64,000 nucleotides of DNA, from contig OW051471.1 of assembly GCA_932521025.1 (NCBI GenBank), forward strand, positions 12,028,001 to 12,092,000. Reading direction: 5' to 3'. Made by a program: the position numbers and the translations under genes. Position 1 is the first letter of the stretch; each line of letters begins with the position of its first letter. Shown here piece by piece: positions 1 through 11,500 of this stretch. The stretch is from Oscheius onirici. Its lineage: Eukaryota; Nematoda; Chromadorea; Rhabditida; Rhabditidae. Below the pieces are notes generated by a model. The model was not told the origin of the DNA. It searched no databases and was given only the letters and a program-made list of their open reading frames with translations.

Positions 1-32
1 TGAAGCGACATCTAAGAAGGGAATTCATTCAG

Positions 33-417
33 TAGCTTGGTTGACGAGCAGAAGAATCGGATGTCTGCCAAGTGGAAGAAGTACTTCATCGGGGCTAAGA
101 ATTCCGCCAAGGCAGCTGCTCTGACTTCACAGTGTGAGATTCGACTCTACTGCCGTCTGAACAACGTCCTCGACCTGTCGCTGCCGCTTCTCATCGTCTA
201 CAGTGACTGTCAGGATCAGGTTTACGAGATTTCACTGGAAAAGAAGAATGGCTATTGGCAGTTGGTGTTCGAGGGAAGTGCGAAATTCGTCGACCTCGGA
301 AGACTGCTGGACCACTACTACAACTATCTGCTGAGACACAAAGGGACATCTGCTGGGAATCCTTCCCCGTCTGGAAGGCCGACTTCCAGACCCTCTTCAG
401 AACCAAGCCGAAAATAA
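33..417 (+). CDS. 3' exon of an SH2-like domain gene (5' end outside window)
   Basis: An open exon follows a TTCATTCAG splice acceptor and runs to a TAA. The translated block carries a pattern like the second half of an SH2 domain: a hydrophobic strand (LSLPLLIVYSD), then QVYEISLEKKNGYWQL, then a helix-like segment (KFVDLGRLLDHYYNYL). That matches the family order of strand, ligand-binding turn, and a late Leu/Tyr-rich helix. The N-terminal half, with the phosphotyrosine-binding Arg, is not visible because the gene runs off the left edge. The tail is rich in Ser, Pro and Arg. SH2-like resemblance is inferred from the pattern only. A foldback repeat begins at the stop codon. Confidence 0.45.
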
Positions 418-681
418 GGGAATGTTTTTAGTATATTCACGGATATCGAGATGAGCCCGATGGCATTCGAAAGAGCATCGAAAATAATGGTTCTTGGTAG
501 ATTTTCAGCTGCGGAATGAATATCGTCTGCCCTCTGGAACGGTTTCAATTTTCTGATTTTGAGGGCTCCACGATATTCATTCCGCAGCTGAAAATCTACC
601 AAGAACCATTATCTTCGATGCTCTTTCGAATGCCATCGGACTCATCTCGATATCCGTGAATATACTAAAAACATTCCCTTG
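416..681. repeat. Foldback (inverted repeat) element, arms about 110 bp
   Basis: Sequence from 416 to about 526 returns as its reverse complement from about 570 to 681, with few mismatches. The outer ends read AAGGGAATGTTTTTAG and its complement. The loop is about 45 bp. It lies directly downstream of the SH2-like stop codon, so it would form a long hairpin in that gene's 3' UTR. There is no coding capacity; it is MITE-like. Confidence 0.85.
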
Positions 682-791
682 TAAGTCTTGTGAAAGTTTC
701 CCATCTGATTAGCTGTCAACTAATCCAATCATATTGACTCTCACGCTTTGGCTTAAAAAGACGGACTGACTGATGCGGAGACAGTACTGCC

Positions 792-2582
792 ATGCTGCTA
801 CTGCTTGTCTTCGGATATGTCTCGGCATGTCCAGGAGCACTGCCTATCCATGGTCCGGTTAATTTTAGTATAATATTTAAAATCTTTTGTGTTCAGAAAA
901 TGGTCCAGACATTGACAAAACCAAACTGATTCCGCCTGAAGAGTTTCCTGGATGCGTCGCCATTAACCTGACAGCGGCTCAAAGTCATTTCAAAGGGACA
1001 CCAGCTTTGCGGTCTTCTATCGCGAAAGATATCAAGCTAGCGTGTCCAGGTACGATTTTCTGAACAAATGGGAATTTAAGGTGTTTTCAGCGCAGACGTG
1101 GAATCCTGACCCAGATGTCAAGCAGTAAGTATATCTACAGGGGTGGGCACTAATTAGTTGGCACTTTGATCTAGGAACGAAATAAAATTTCTGGATCCAT
1201 GATACCCCAACATGGACTTTTTCCCCCGCGCATGCGAAAAGTTCATGCGAGCAAGACTGGGGTTAGAAAAAACTTTTCGACCTTATGTCGTTCTACAATC
1301 TGATAGCTCTTGACAAGCTCTTTCCAATGCCGTCGGAAAATCGAAGCTAACTTTAAAGATCACGAAGATATGATGCTTTCAAAACGCCCACTATTGGCAA
1401 AAATGGAAAAATGGAAAAATCTCCAACTTTTATCAGTAAATCGACCCGCAATACCAAACAATTCAATCAAATTGGCTGATACTTTGGGATAATATCGGCC
1501 ATGTGTAAGGCTAATATGAGCCAGAAAAGCAGACCTAAATGATCTATCCCCGCGACGCTAGATCAAAGTACCAACTAATTAGTGCCCACCCCTGTAATAA
1601 TTGTGAACCGCACTGGTATCAACTCTTAATACATACTTTCAGGTTCAACTGGGCCGAAAAGGCTCCCTACTGCACAAATATTCTCGAAGTTCAAAATCAA
1701 GGAGGCTGCGGTATGTGTTGGGCTTTCCTCCACCTCCGTCTTTGCTGACATGATCTGCATCCAGACAAACGGCAGAGAAAACGTGAAAATCTCACCAAAA
1801 GAGATTCCACAGTGCTGTAATTGTGGAGGATTTGACGGTGGAGGGAGTCCCTACTATGCTCATTTGTACATCACAGTGAAAGGGATTACGACAGGAGCTC
1901 AACAATGGACTGAGAACGCAGATGTGAGCCAACTTTTTTGTTCGACAAAAAAAACAATTTTTTTAGCCATCTACGCTAGGATGTAATCCTTTCCCGACCT
2001 ATCTTGTTACCAAGTATCCTCAAGAATGCATTCCTGAGAGCGGATGTCCGGCTAACGGTGGCTGTTCCAATCCGGCTGGAGATCCTAAACGTTACTATGG
2101 TATGAAATTCAAAAATTGTCAAAACGTCGTTATTCTAGGCACAGATTTAGTCATTCTCCGGCCCTCGCCGGAAGATGGGGAATCGCGTATGCGCGGGTTC
2201 ATTCAGAACCGTGGACCTCTAACGGCAGCCATCGAATCAACGCCATCTTTCAAAGGACTGTGGGGCAAATCGAAAGACTTTATTTACGTACAGGTTAGTT
2301 TGGTCTGTTTCTTTGTCACTACAATTTTGAGCCGAATAGGATCCGGTTGAAAAAACCACCGAATGGAACGGACATGTGGTCAAGATTGTCGGCTTCGGTG
2401 AGACTGACACCGGTGAGAAGTACTGGCTTGTTGTCAACTCCTAGGGCCAATACTGGGGCTACCAAAGGACGATGAAGATCAGAAGAGGAACAAATGAAAT
2501 TAAAATCGAAGAGTGGGGATTAACTGGACTGCTGTACGATGAGGAAAGGACTGAAGCTGAGGGTAATGCTGCTCCAGCTTAA
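792..2582 (+). pseudogene. Cathepsin B-like C1A cysteine peptidase, broken by a frameshift and a nonsense codon
   Basis: The 5' exon encodes a signal peptide (MLLLLVFGYVSACPG). Exons follow at roughly 896-1049, 1091-1125, 1643-1924, 1966-2101, 2140-2293 and 2341-2582. The active-site region reads NQGGCGMCWAF, the histidine region NGHVVKIVGFG, and the Asn region VVNS followed by a stop. Two lesions are visible. One extra base near 1727-1728, just after CWAF, shifts the frame; the family's usual FST continuation appears in the next frame. The Trp of the family's NSWG motif is replaced by TAG at 2442-2444. The shifted frame has many Cys and CNCGG and GCNPFP blocks typical of cathepsin B. With two independent lesions I call it a pseudogene. 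A sequencing error could explain one lesion but hardly both. A MITE sits in one intron. Confidence 0.82.
1138..1594. mobile_element. Non-autonomous Tc1/mariner-like MITE in the peptidase intron
   Basis: Terminal inverted repeats of about 37 bp start CAGGGGTGGGCACTAATTAG and end with the complement. TA dinucleotides flank both ends (1136-1137 and 1595-1596), the target-site duplication expected for the Tc1/mariner superfamily. The 457-bp interior has no transposase. The CAGGGGTGGGCA end also resembles hAT ends, but I see no 8-bp duplication. Confidence 0.75.
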
Positions 2583-2734
2583 ATCTTGAATTCTGTTACG
2601 TCTATTCTCATAAATGATTTCTAGCAAAAACGTAGAACACTTGTTATTGCGCTCACTGTATAAAGGGTAAAACGTGGATAATCCTCTTTTGACCCAAATT
2701 TTGCATAGGAGCAAAATAACCTTGTTTACATGTG

Positions 2735-2820
2735 GTCCCTTGGTAGCCTTCTGTCCCTCTGTCTCTCTCTCCCTCTGTCCTTCTGTCCCTCTGTCCCTCT
2801 GTCCCTCCGTTTCTAATTTC
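2735..2820. repeat. Pyrimidine microsatellite (CCCTCTGT-type)
   Basis: Repeated variants of CCCTCTGT and TCTCTCTC, nearly free of purines on the plus strand except G. It produces spurious ORFs on both strands. Confidence 0.8.
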
Positions 2821-3392
2821 TCGACACTTTCTCTCTGTCTACCCTTGCATTCTACAATGTGCTCTGCCCTTCTCGGTTTTCTCGTACCCTTGTCCGTCAT
2901 CTGTTTTTTTCTTTCTCTACCAATTATGATGTCCCTATCGGTATGTCCCCTTACTTCAGTCCAATTTTTCCTTCCTTTCGCCTCTCTAACTTCATATAAT
3001 TTTCGTGTGCCTATCCTTCCCTGCTGATCTCCCAGTCCCTATTTCCACGTGCTCCTGTTCCCCCCTATCCCTGTTCTCTTGTTCACCCCGTTGGAGCTAA
3101 AGTATAGTAGAAACCCCTTGAACGCTTTCCCGTATTCCTAACCCGCACTTGATTCTCTACTGTCTGGAAACTATCCCCAGTCAAAAATAATAAAAGTCCA
3201 CGTACTTGCAAATTGACTTGTCTAAACTTGCTACACTAACTCCTTTCCCCTTAATTGCGCACAAATCTCTCCATTTTGATTGCCGATTAAAGCTTACGAC
3301 AGACACACTAACACACACACAGAGAGACCTGGGAGCAATTTAAAGTGGATAACGTCTCATGAATCTTATCTAAACTATCTGAAGCGCAATAT

Positions 3393-3445
3393 ATCGTGGA
3401 CTCCGTTTGGATGTTTGTTTCTTTTCTTTGTCCGGGACCTCGAAT
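3393..3445 (+). repeat. Fragment related to the SINE-like sequence at 40085
   Basis: Contains CGTGGACTCCGTTTGG, a TGTTTGTTTC stretch and TCCGGGACCT in the same order as at 40100-40143. No box B is present here, so it is at best a partial copy. Confidence 0.35.
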
Positions 3446-3533
3446 GGTCGCGACAAGTCAAAAAATTTCAGGATTAGAGTCCCTTTGAACTTGGGACGGT
3501 AAAGAATTAGTTAAGCGAAAACAGTCTTTGTTA

Positions 3534-3938
3534 GACATGTGCGCTTGGACCGGCTGGGAAAAAAATTGCCTTCAGTGCAGCGGGCAAAAGAAATTCAGCA
3601 CGCTTTTTTCTGGGTTTTTTGTGTTTCCCCAATGATTATGAACAAATACCAGCTAGCATAGAAAAAAAGTTAGGCAGAAAAAGATGAATTCACAAAGAAA
3701 ATTGAAGTTTCATACGAAAAACACGAATTTTGTCGATTTTTTTTCGCGAATTTCGTCTTATTTTTCTTTTTTCTTTGCGGATTCATCCTTTTTTGCCTAA
3801 CTTTTTTTCTGTACTAGCTGGTATTTGTTCACAATGACTGGGGAAACACAAAAAACCCAGAAAAAAGGGTGCTGAATTTCTTTTACCCGCCGTACTGAAG
3901 GCAATTTTTTACCCAGCCGGTCCAAGCGCACATGTCCA
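3534..3938. repeat. Long foldback element, arms about 190 bp
   Basis: The left arm starts GACATGTGCGCTTGGACCGG and the right arm ends with its complement near 3938. Interior matches include GGGTTTTTTGTGTTTCCCC and the TACCAGCTAG/CTAGCTGGTA pair. Arms match at a rough 90% by eye. No coding capacity. The ends resemble the inverted repeat at 27720-27782. Confidence 0.85.
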
Positions 3939-6582
3939 GTCTTTGTCAAAGGTCAAGAACCTAGGCTTTCGCTTTGAATGTTTGAGCGGGGCGGTTATAT
4001 TTGTTGTAAAGACCGCGTTTTGAACTCGGGATTAGCATACTACGTGGCAATCCCTGTTCAACTCGGATCAATTGATAAGCATAATATCATTTGCGTGGGT
4101 TGGGCAACATTCTGGACACCACATTCTTCGATATACAAGCTTGCTCTTAAATCAGCTTCATTACAAGAAAGACCTTAGAAAGTTTAGGCTTAGTAGTCTT
4201 ACAATAGTGGCCTCATCAAAACTGTTCTGGAAAACCATCCTCTTGAATAACCAAACAACGGAAAGATTACTTATGGCCGTCTGAGACAATTTTAGTCTTG
4301 AAAATATTAAAACAGAAATGTTTCAAATCAAGGTTTGACTTCTATACTTTTCCCGACTATCATTTTAGTCTTACAAGCCATATTTGCCTATCCTATTCTT
4401 ATCGACCAACGGAGAGCAAAAGATCGATTGATAAGGGCATCTTTTTGGCTCTTTTGCCTCCCTCTTCACGGCTCGGGGACTTTCTCTTCTTCTATCTCGA
4501 CCAAAACAGCAATTATTATTACATCAGATTCTATTTCCACCTCATAACAGGGTTTAGTCAGAAGGGATAATAGTACCCACGATATTAGTCTCACATATGA
4601 GAAACTTCTGAATGTACTCCATCTATTTTTACTTTTGTAAGATAGGAAATTGTTTGGCCTATTTTCAAGAATTCGGATATTGTGTTCTAATTGTCAGTTT
4701 TGACGTCAGCTGGAATTGCTCCCAATTAGGTCGCCAGTCTCTTCTTCTAGTTCGCGGAATACGTCGAGTCATCACTGTCAACGGAGGTTTAATAAGCTGT
4801 TTTTGAGGTTCTCTGGAAATGTCGAGAGTACTCGCTAACACTCTTTTGGCTTCCTATCTTTTGGAAGACTTTATTTTAACAATGACAGTTCTTAAAATTT
4901 CTATCAAGAAACACAGGAACAGATTATGGTTCTTTTCCGTTTTTTCTGGCTTACTATAATCCCGAGCACCTAGAGAGCTGTTTCAAAAAAGAAAAGAAGG
5001 GGCAAACTTAGCTGAGTAAGATGCGGTATAGAGATCAGAAGCCGTAGTTTAAAAATTTTGAGTACCAGCTCAAAAGGTGAAATTTGGAATGCAAGTAGAC
5101 CCCCCGAAATCTCGGGAAGAGCACATCCCTTGCAATTTTAAAAGTTCTGACAACGCAGTTTTGTAGCTTTTGATAAGTAAAGTTATCAGCCGAGATCCGA
5201 TCTTTTCCGACTGTTCAGAGCAATCTGAGAAAAGCGACACCGGTTTTCATCATTTCATCTCAAATTCCCCCTGACTCTGAATCATTTCTAAAACCTCGTT
5301 TTACACTAACCTATCCCCAAAACAAAAACTCTTGTTTTGACTCTTACCCTCTCCTTGCTTTATTCAAAAGAATTCAGTGACGCACTCCTCTCACAACTCC
5401 TCTAATCCTCTCTTCTTTGAATTCCCTACAAATTGGATTTGTAAAGATCAAAGTATACGAAAAGATATGGATCGGATGTTGGGCGTGGTTTTGGTCCCGA
5501 TTTGAGCTTTTAGGAGACTAGTCTTTAAAAAATATTAACCTACGCTTTCTCCGTACTCAGTCACTTTGAAAGCACATTTTTTCTCTCTCGATGCGGTTCA
5601 TTTGACAAGCCAGTCTGAGGCGTTATACCTAGAATGGGGAGGGGGACGCAGACTCAGCCCCAATCAGCTGAGTACAACCTGTCTGCGTACTTTTAACGTT
5701 TTTCCAATTTTTCTCAGCCAGTTTTGCTGGATTCAGTCTATGGAAATTTGTTTCTACTGAAATGATTGTAAATCTCTGAAGCTCGAATAATAGAAGCTAA
5801 TCCTGACAAAAAATTATCAGAAGCAACAAAAGAAGAATAAGAATCTAGAGTTAGGCTTTTTGTCTAAAAAGTTATGAAACAAGCAGTAAAATTCAGTCCA
5901 TGGAAATTGTTTGAACAGCTGGAAAGAGAGAGCGAGCCATAATCCTGTGGTAAAGTCCATTGAACGTTTCTGAACGTTGTGATGAATTGATTCCTTGCCA
6001 TTGTTTCTTCGACTGACATATTCAGGTCTATCCCTGTCTTACTCTTAAACTAAATGGAAGAAAGTCCTCTTTTTGCACCTGCCTTATGAAGATTTGTATC
6101 TTGAAAAAGCAGCCTAGGTTCTTTTTTTGTGAGCCTAACCTTTTATTGCCCTAATTCTCAAATTATCACCTTTCGTCACTGACATGCCAGACTTTCATTA
6201 ATTTTGGAATGCTCAATGGAATATTTTCATAAGACTGGCATTTATGTGATGACCCTTTTCTAAGAGCAAAGTTCCGAAGTCTTTTTACCTTTAGCAAAAG
6301 CTATAAATTCAGTAAAACTACACATTGTCAGGCTCAGAACATATCTTTTCCTACAGCCTATAGTCCGTTGAATTTTTACGGAGAATTTCTGGACCTTTAA
6401 AAAATTCGCTGCGAGACCCGTATAACATGCAAACATTAGATTCTCAGTCAACCAAATTCAAATTTTTAGGGCAGCCTTGGCACAGACTGTTTTTGGTACT
6501 CCATAGTTTATATGCATAAGACACATCTAAGCGAAGACATCGTCTAGACAACAGGAAAACCTTTCTTTGCGAAAGCATCACA

Positions 6583-6633
6583 AAACTTCGAAATTAGATT
6601 TTGCAGGTTTAAACTTCGAAATTAGATTTTGCA
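6583..6633. repeat. Short tandem duplication (23 bp, two copies)
   Basis: The unit AAACTTCGAAATTAGATTTT plus GCA occurs at 6583-6605 and again at 6611-6633, separated by 5 bp. Confidence 0.85.
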
Positions 6634-7087
6634 CTTTACTCAGCAAAGCGGAGACTCTATTCAATGTTTTGCAAGAGATCGAGCAGCTTTTTTTCTTCTT
6701 GTTTCTTTGCCCTATTCCACGGTCTCTTCTCCCCTCCAAAACAAGCTAGAAAATATACCTTTTCCCTGGAAAACAAGCGACAGAAAAACTTCATTACCTG
6801 CCCCGAGTCACCTCCTGATAATGACCACATTCCCTCTTCCCCAAGTTGTAAACAGCCTGGTAATTCTTAGAGGGAGAACCAATTGAACCAATTTTCTTCT
6901 TGCCTTCTTCTTAAGTTTCTTTCACTCCAAAAGAGTAGTCTAACGCAAATTTTGATCTCTGATCGGCTTTTCTATTCTCACGGAGAGAGACAGACGCAGT
7001 GTCTGCCCTCCCTCCGTCTATGGGAGGGAGAACTTTGCTCCGTTCTGTGGTGTATTGACACACACCGGGGCCCGAGAGGAAAAGAGC

Positions 7088-7111
7088 GAGTGAGGGGAGC
7101 TCCCCTCACTC
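7088..7111. repeat. Perfect 24-bp palindrome
   Basis: GAGTGAGGGGAG is followed at once by its exact reverse complement. It lies in GC-richer sequence about 1.4 kb upstream of the first nuclear receptor start. It could be a dimeric factor site or a remnant of a foldback element. Confidence 0.7.
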
Positions 7112-8524
7112 TCTTTGTCTGCTCCCGTTGGCAAATGCCAGCTGTTTCCGCAAGTGTTTATTTTTCATCCCGCCACTTGGTTTTCATTGATTCGATGACT
7201 TTCCTTATATAGGTTTGATCGCAGACGACTCGGAAAAAAAGGAGAAAGAAACCCCTCATTTCTCCAGCTCTAATACGTGCAAATTGCGAATGTCTGCTCG
7301 GGGATGACTGGGGTCAAGTTTCCTCTCGAATTGGCTTGAGTTTAAAGAATGGAAATCCGCCTTGAGACGGGACTATTTTAGTCCGCACGACTTTTGTTCC
7401 AGATCTTTAGAGGAGTGTTATTTTTTTGCAAAAGATCTTGTTCGTCTTCCTCCTACCATTATTTTTTTTTCACCGCCTTCATTGTAGTTTTAATCATCGA
7501 CCACAGCTTTGTTGAACATCAAGGAATTGAAAAGTAGCATTTTCAATTTTGCGTTACGAGTTTGCTTAATTTTATGAGACGGGGAAGACAAAAAAGCCAA
7601 GTTAGCTCCTAATTTTCTTCGAAAAAAAAAACTTTGAAAATGAGCAACTTTTGGAAGGAATCGGTCTACCAACTTTCTTCAGCTCATAAAATAGGAAAAG
7701 ATCTTGAGATGTTGATAGAATGCAGAATTCCCTCCTCTGTCAACATAACATTTTGATCGGTTCTTCTTTGATAACTTTTCCTGAATTTCTTTCAACTTCA
7801 AATGTCTTTAGACTGACTTCTGATGTCACCATGGCTACGCATCTTCCACTTTTTATCTGCTCCTCTGCCTACGGATTTTCCGCGATATCACAGAACGTGA
7901 AGACCTTTATCTTTCAGCCGTCTCTTTTCTTCCTTTGAACCCAATGGGGTTGCTATCCTTTTACGGGAATTTTCTGCTGGCTGATTCATTCAAAAATTCA
8001 AAAAAAAATCCAAAATTCCATTCAAAAAACATTCTACCAACATCTCATCTGCAACTATTGGGTTCTTCGAGAAAAAAAGTGACCAGTTATTTCCCGGGAA
8101 TGTTAGGAAAACCTTTAGTTTTTTTTGTCAAGCGATAATTTTTCGGCGGAACACTATTTAACAAACAGATAAAACTTGCAACGTTCGTCCGCTAAAAGCT
8201 GGAAAAAAAGCTTCTTGGGTCCAATTAATGTAATCGCATAGCATCTCGAAGCGACCATATTTTGAACATTGCCTCATTTTTCTGTTTTCCAACAATCTCC
8301 CACGCATTGTCCTTATTTTCGGCAATAAAATCGATTCAGTTGGTCCATAATATTTTTCATTGAAAGTCCAACATTCCAGCTCTATCCTCAGAACCAGACA
8401 TCATTTATCACGTCTTCCCTTTTTTTTTCTTTGCCCTTCTCAGTAATATTTCAGTTCGTCTGAGGCCCTTTTTCTTCTCACATTTTTGTCGCACTTCACG
8501 TGGCTGTATCATAGAGCGAGAGAC

Positions 8525-11500
8525 ATGTTCTCCCCGTGGTGTGAACCTCAGCAGTTCACCATGGTTGCGCCGCAACATTCAGCTGAAATTTTCAGCAGTC
8601 CCACGACACCGCCGAAGGTGAGTTCTTTGTTCGATTTTTTTGTATAAATTTGACGTAAAAAAACAGTGCTAATTTTGTTGTTACCACGAAGTTTTTTTTG
8701 TTTTTCTTAGTTGTCGAGCGGTAGAATGTTTTGGTCAAAAAAAATTAAGGAGATTTTCGTTTGGCAAAGTTCTTGTGGCGTTTTTAAGGGTTCAATAGTC
8801 AGAACTAAAGTCTTTCAAGTCCTTCTTCTGAACTGCCAAACATGTGCTTGATAATCGATGTTTTATGGAGTCAATAATATTTTTCTGTTCTTTGACACTT
8901 CCCCAAGGAATGTTTGAACCAGTTCTTTCTAGGATCATTCGTATGCCAGAGTCACAAGTTTTCTAAAGAAAGATCAAAGACTACTGATTGGCCCAAAAGG
9001 TCAAAGAACCTTTGACAAACCTCAAAATGTGTTCAGTATCCCTTTGAACCACTCTTTTCATCCCTTGACAAACTGTATTTTCATGCGACGGATTGCGGTG
9101 TGGCGACAGAGTCGATAAGTAGGCGGCATGATTGAACGATTGACCTTTTTCGCGACTGGTGGCAGTCTGGAAAGAAATAACTGAAGTTTAATTGGAAAAT
9201 CCTAAAAATTTAGTACTCTACTAAATTTAGTAAGTTCAATGTGTTTTACTTATTTACAGTAAAAGAAGCCAACTGGACCAGACTAACTGAACCAAAAAAA
9301 GAGTTCCGACCTGACAAAAAAGTCAAGCCAAAGACTCTGCCAAAAGCAGTATACTGTAAAAGCTCTGATAGAAGCACCCCTGTACGCAATTACGTACGCA
9401 TTTTTTTCGGGGTGAAGACTTAATTTTTCAATTTATATTTTATTTTTCCTTGGTAGCTGAGATGTCTATCTGTATGGGAAAAATAGTTAGAAAGTTGGGA
9501 AAATTTTGTATCAACCCGAAAAAAAAATGCATACGTAATTGCGTACAGGGGAGCTTCTATTAGAAGAAATACGGTAGTTCCTGTTTTCTGAGCCAGACCA
9601 TTCGTGACCTACTTCGCTAAGCTCTTTCTAGGCCGATCATGGTCTGCGAATCACCAGAGTCAATGAGTATCGCATTTCCAACACTTCCCGAGGGAGGTCT
9701 GAGGGAGCTGGAAAGCTTGACCCATTGCCCATCTATTTATGTTTGCCCAGAGACCTGAAAACTTTTGGCAATAGTCAAAAACAATAAATAGTCTCTTTCT
9801 TTGCCGATCCGAGATCGTCACCCTCTCTTACCCTCTCACTCCCGACCACCCTCTCTCTCTCAATGGACCCAAGCCCAGTGCGCACATACCGCACTAGGTG
9901 AATAGTTTGTACGCGGAAGACATACGCGCCGTCAGTCTTTCCCCCGTGGGGAGGTAGACAAGGTCAAATAGTAGTTTCTCCCTTACACTCCCGCGAAATT
10001 GAGGTTTGCAACATGTGCGAGGTTTTCTTACCTTTTTTCACCCAGTCTATTCAGCTTTTTCAGGGAATCCGATGTGTCGGCTGTGGCAGCGACAACACGA
10101 TTAGAATACACTATGGAGCGCCGTCTTGTCATGGCTGTAAGGCATTTTTCAGGTATACTTTTTTTATTGGTTTTGAAACTTGGCTGTTATTTCAGGAGGA
10201 GTGTCTTTGAGGCGAGGAACTATGAATGTTCTTCGAGGAATACGTGTGATGTAACACCAGGTAAGGTTTTGGCTTTGATTTTTTTTGAATCAGAACTTTA
10301 AAAAAGAATCTAAAGAAAATTGCATTTAGTACAGTTTTTCAATCAATGGTTTACAAAACAAGTACGCTTACCAAACATTTAGAAACAGTTATTTCTGGAG
10401 AATCTGTAGTTTGATGAAGGTTTTGGTATCCCAGAGTTGGTTCTTGGTTTCGGTGGTCCATAATTTTTCCATAGCAAGGTAAAAAAGTCCATTTTATTTT
10501 TGCAATAGTTGGAAGCAAAAACGATTGACAATCAATTGTTCAACGTTTTCAACAATCACGGTGTAGTTCCTCTTTGTCTTCCCATAATTCCAAAGAGCAA
10601 AAATCAGACACGCATGGTCACGGATCATACTTGTCTGATTATCAGCTTCAAAATTGTTGGGCACTTCGTGGCAGATGTGATTGCCAGCCTGATTTCATGT
10701 GCTTGGGTGTAGAACTTAAAGAGAGCGAAAGTTAGATTATCAGGTCGTGCTCACGATCATCAGACTTCCATCTTTGGAACACTCAGAAGACTCGCGACAG
10801 AATCGTAAAGTCCTCAGTTTCTCTTTTTTTTATTCGCAAGGTTCTGACAGTAGTGTCCAGTCACAGACTTCCCGTTTTTCTGTTCGTTTTCGTCAGCATT
10901 CTGCCCCTAGAACATTTTTCCTTCACCTTGACACATTCACACTTAAAAATCTGTCAGATTGACTTGAAATCTCTTGTTTTCCGGTAAAATTTGTCCCGAT
11001 CCGCATAAAATCTGCCAGACAGGCATCGTTTTCCCAAAACTTTGACCCATCCAAATTTCAGTGTACCGCAACCGCTGTCGTTCCTGTCGCTTCCAGAACT
11101 GTATCAACGGCGGAATGAACACAAAACTGGTCCGGGAGGAACGTTTCAAGACTTCAATGAAGGGTGGAAACTGTTCCCGACCACAGTCGGCCTTTCCCAG
11201 CTTCCCTAGTCTCTCTCCGAAGAGCGAGACAGAGTTCATGATCATCAAGCCAGAACCAGCAGGTACTTTATTCATTTTTGTATAAAAAAGACTTTTTTAA
11301 GACGAAGAAATGAGCCAGATTGACTTTCTGGCCCATTTGGAGCGAAAAATGGACACACTCCACGACGAGTTCAATCCAAACGAGCGCCGTCCAGATGAGG
11401 TCCAGATGTGGTCGGAAAATCTCTTTCGTAATATGGGCATCAATAATGGACAGACTTTGATCATCGAGAGAACACCGGTTAGTACAGTACAAACTTTTCT

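Larger units (their letters stand above)
2583..8524. other. Gene-poor intergenic region
   Basis: I find no supportable gene here on either strand. ORFs are short and AT- or pyrimidine-biased, with no recognisable motif. It contains a pyrimidine-rich tract, a long foldback element, a short tandem duplication and a perfect 24-bp palindrome, listed separately. Its right end should contain the promoter of the first nuclear receptor gene. Confidence 0.6.

Noticed and set aside
2520-3027. Long ORFs on both strands over the CT-rich tract
   Set aside because: They are products of low-complexity sequence without stops and have no domain pattern.
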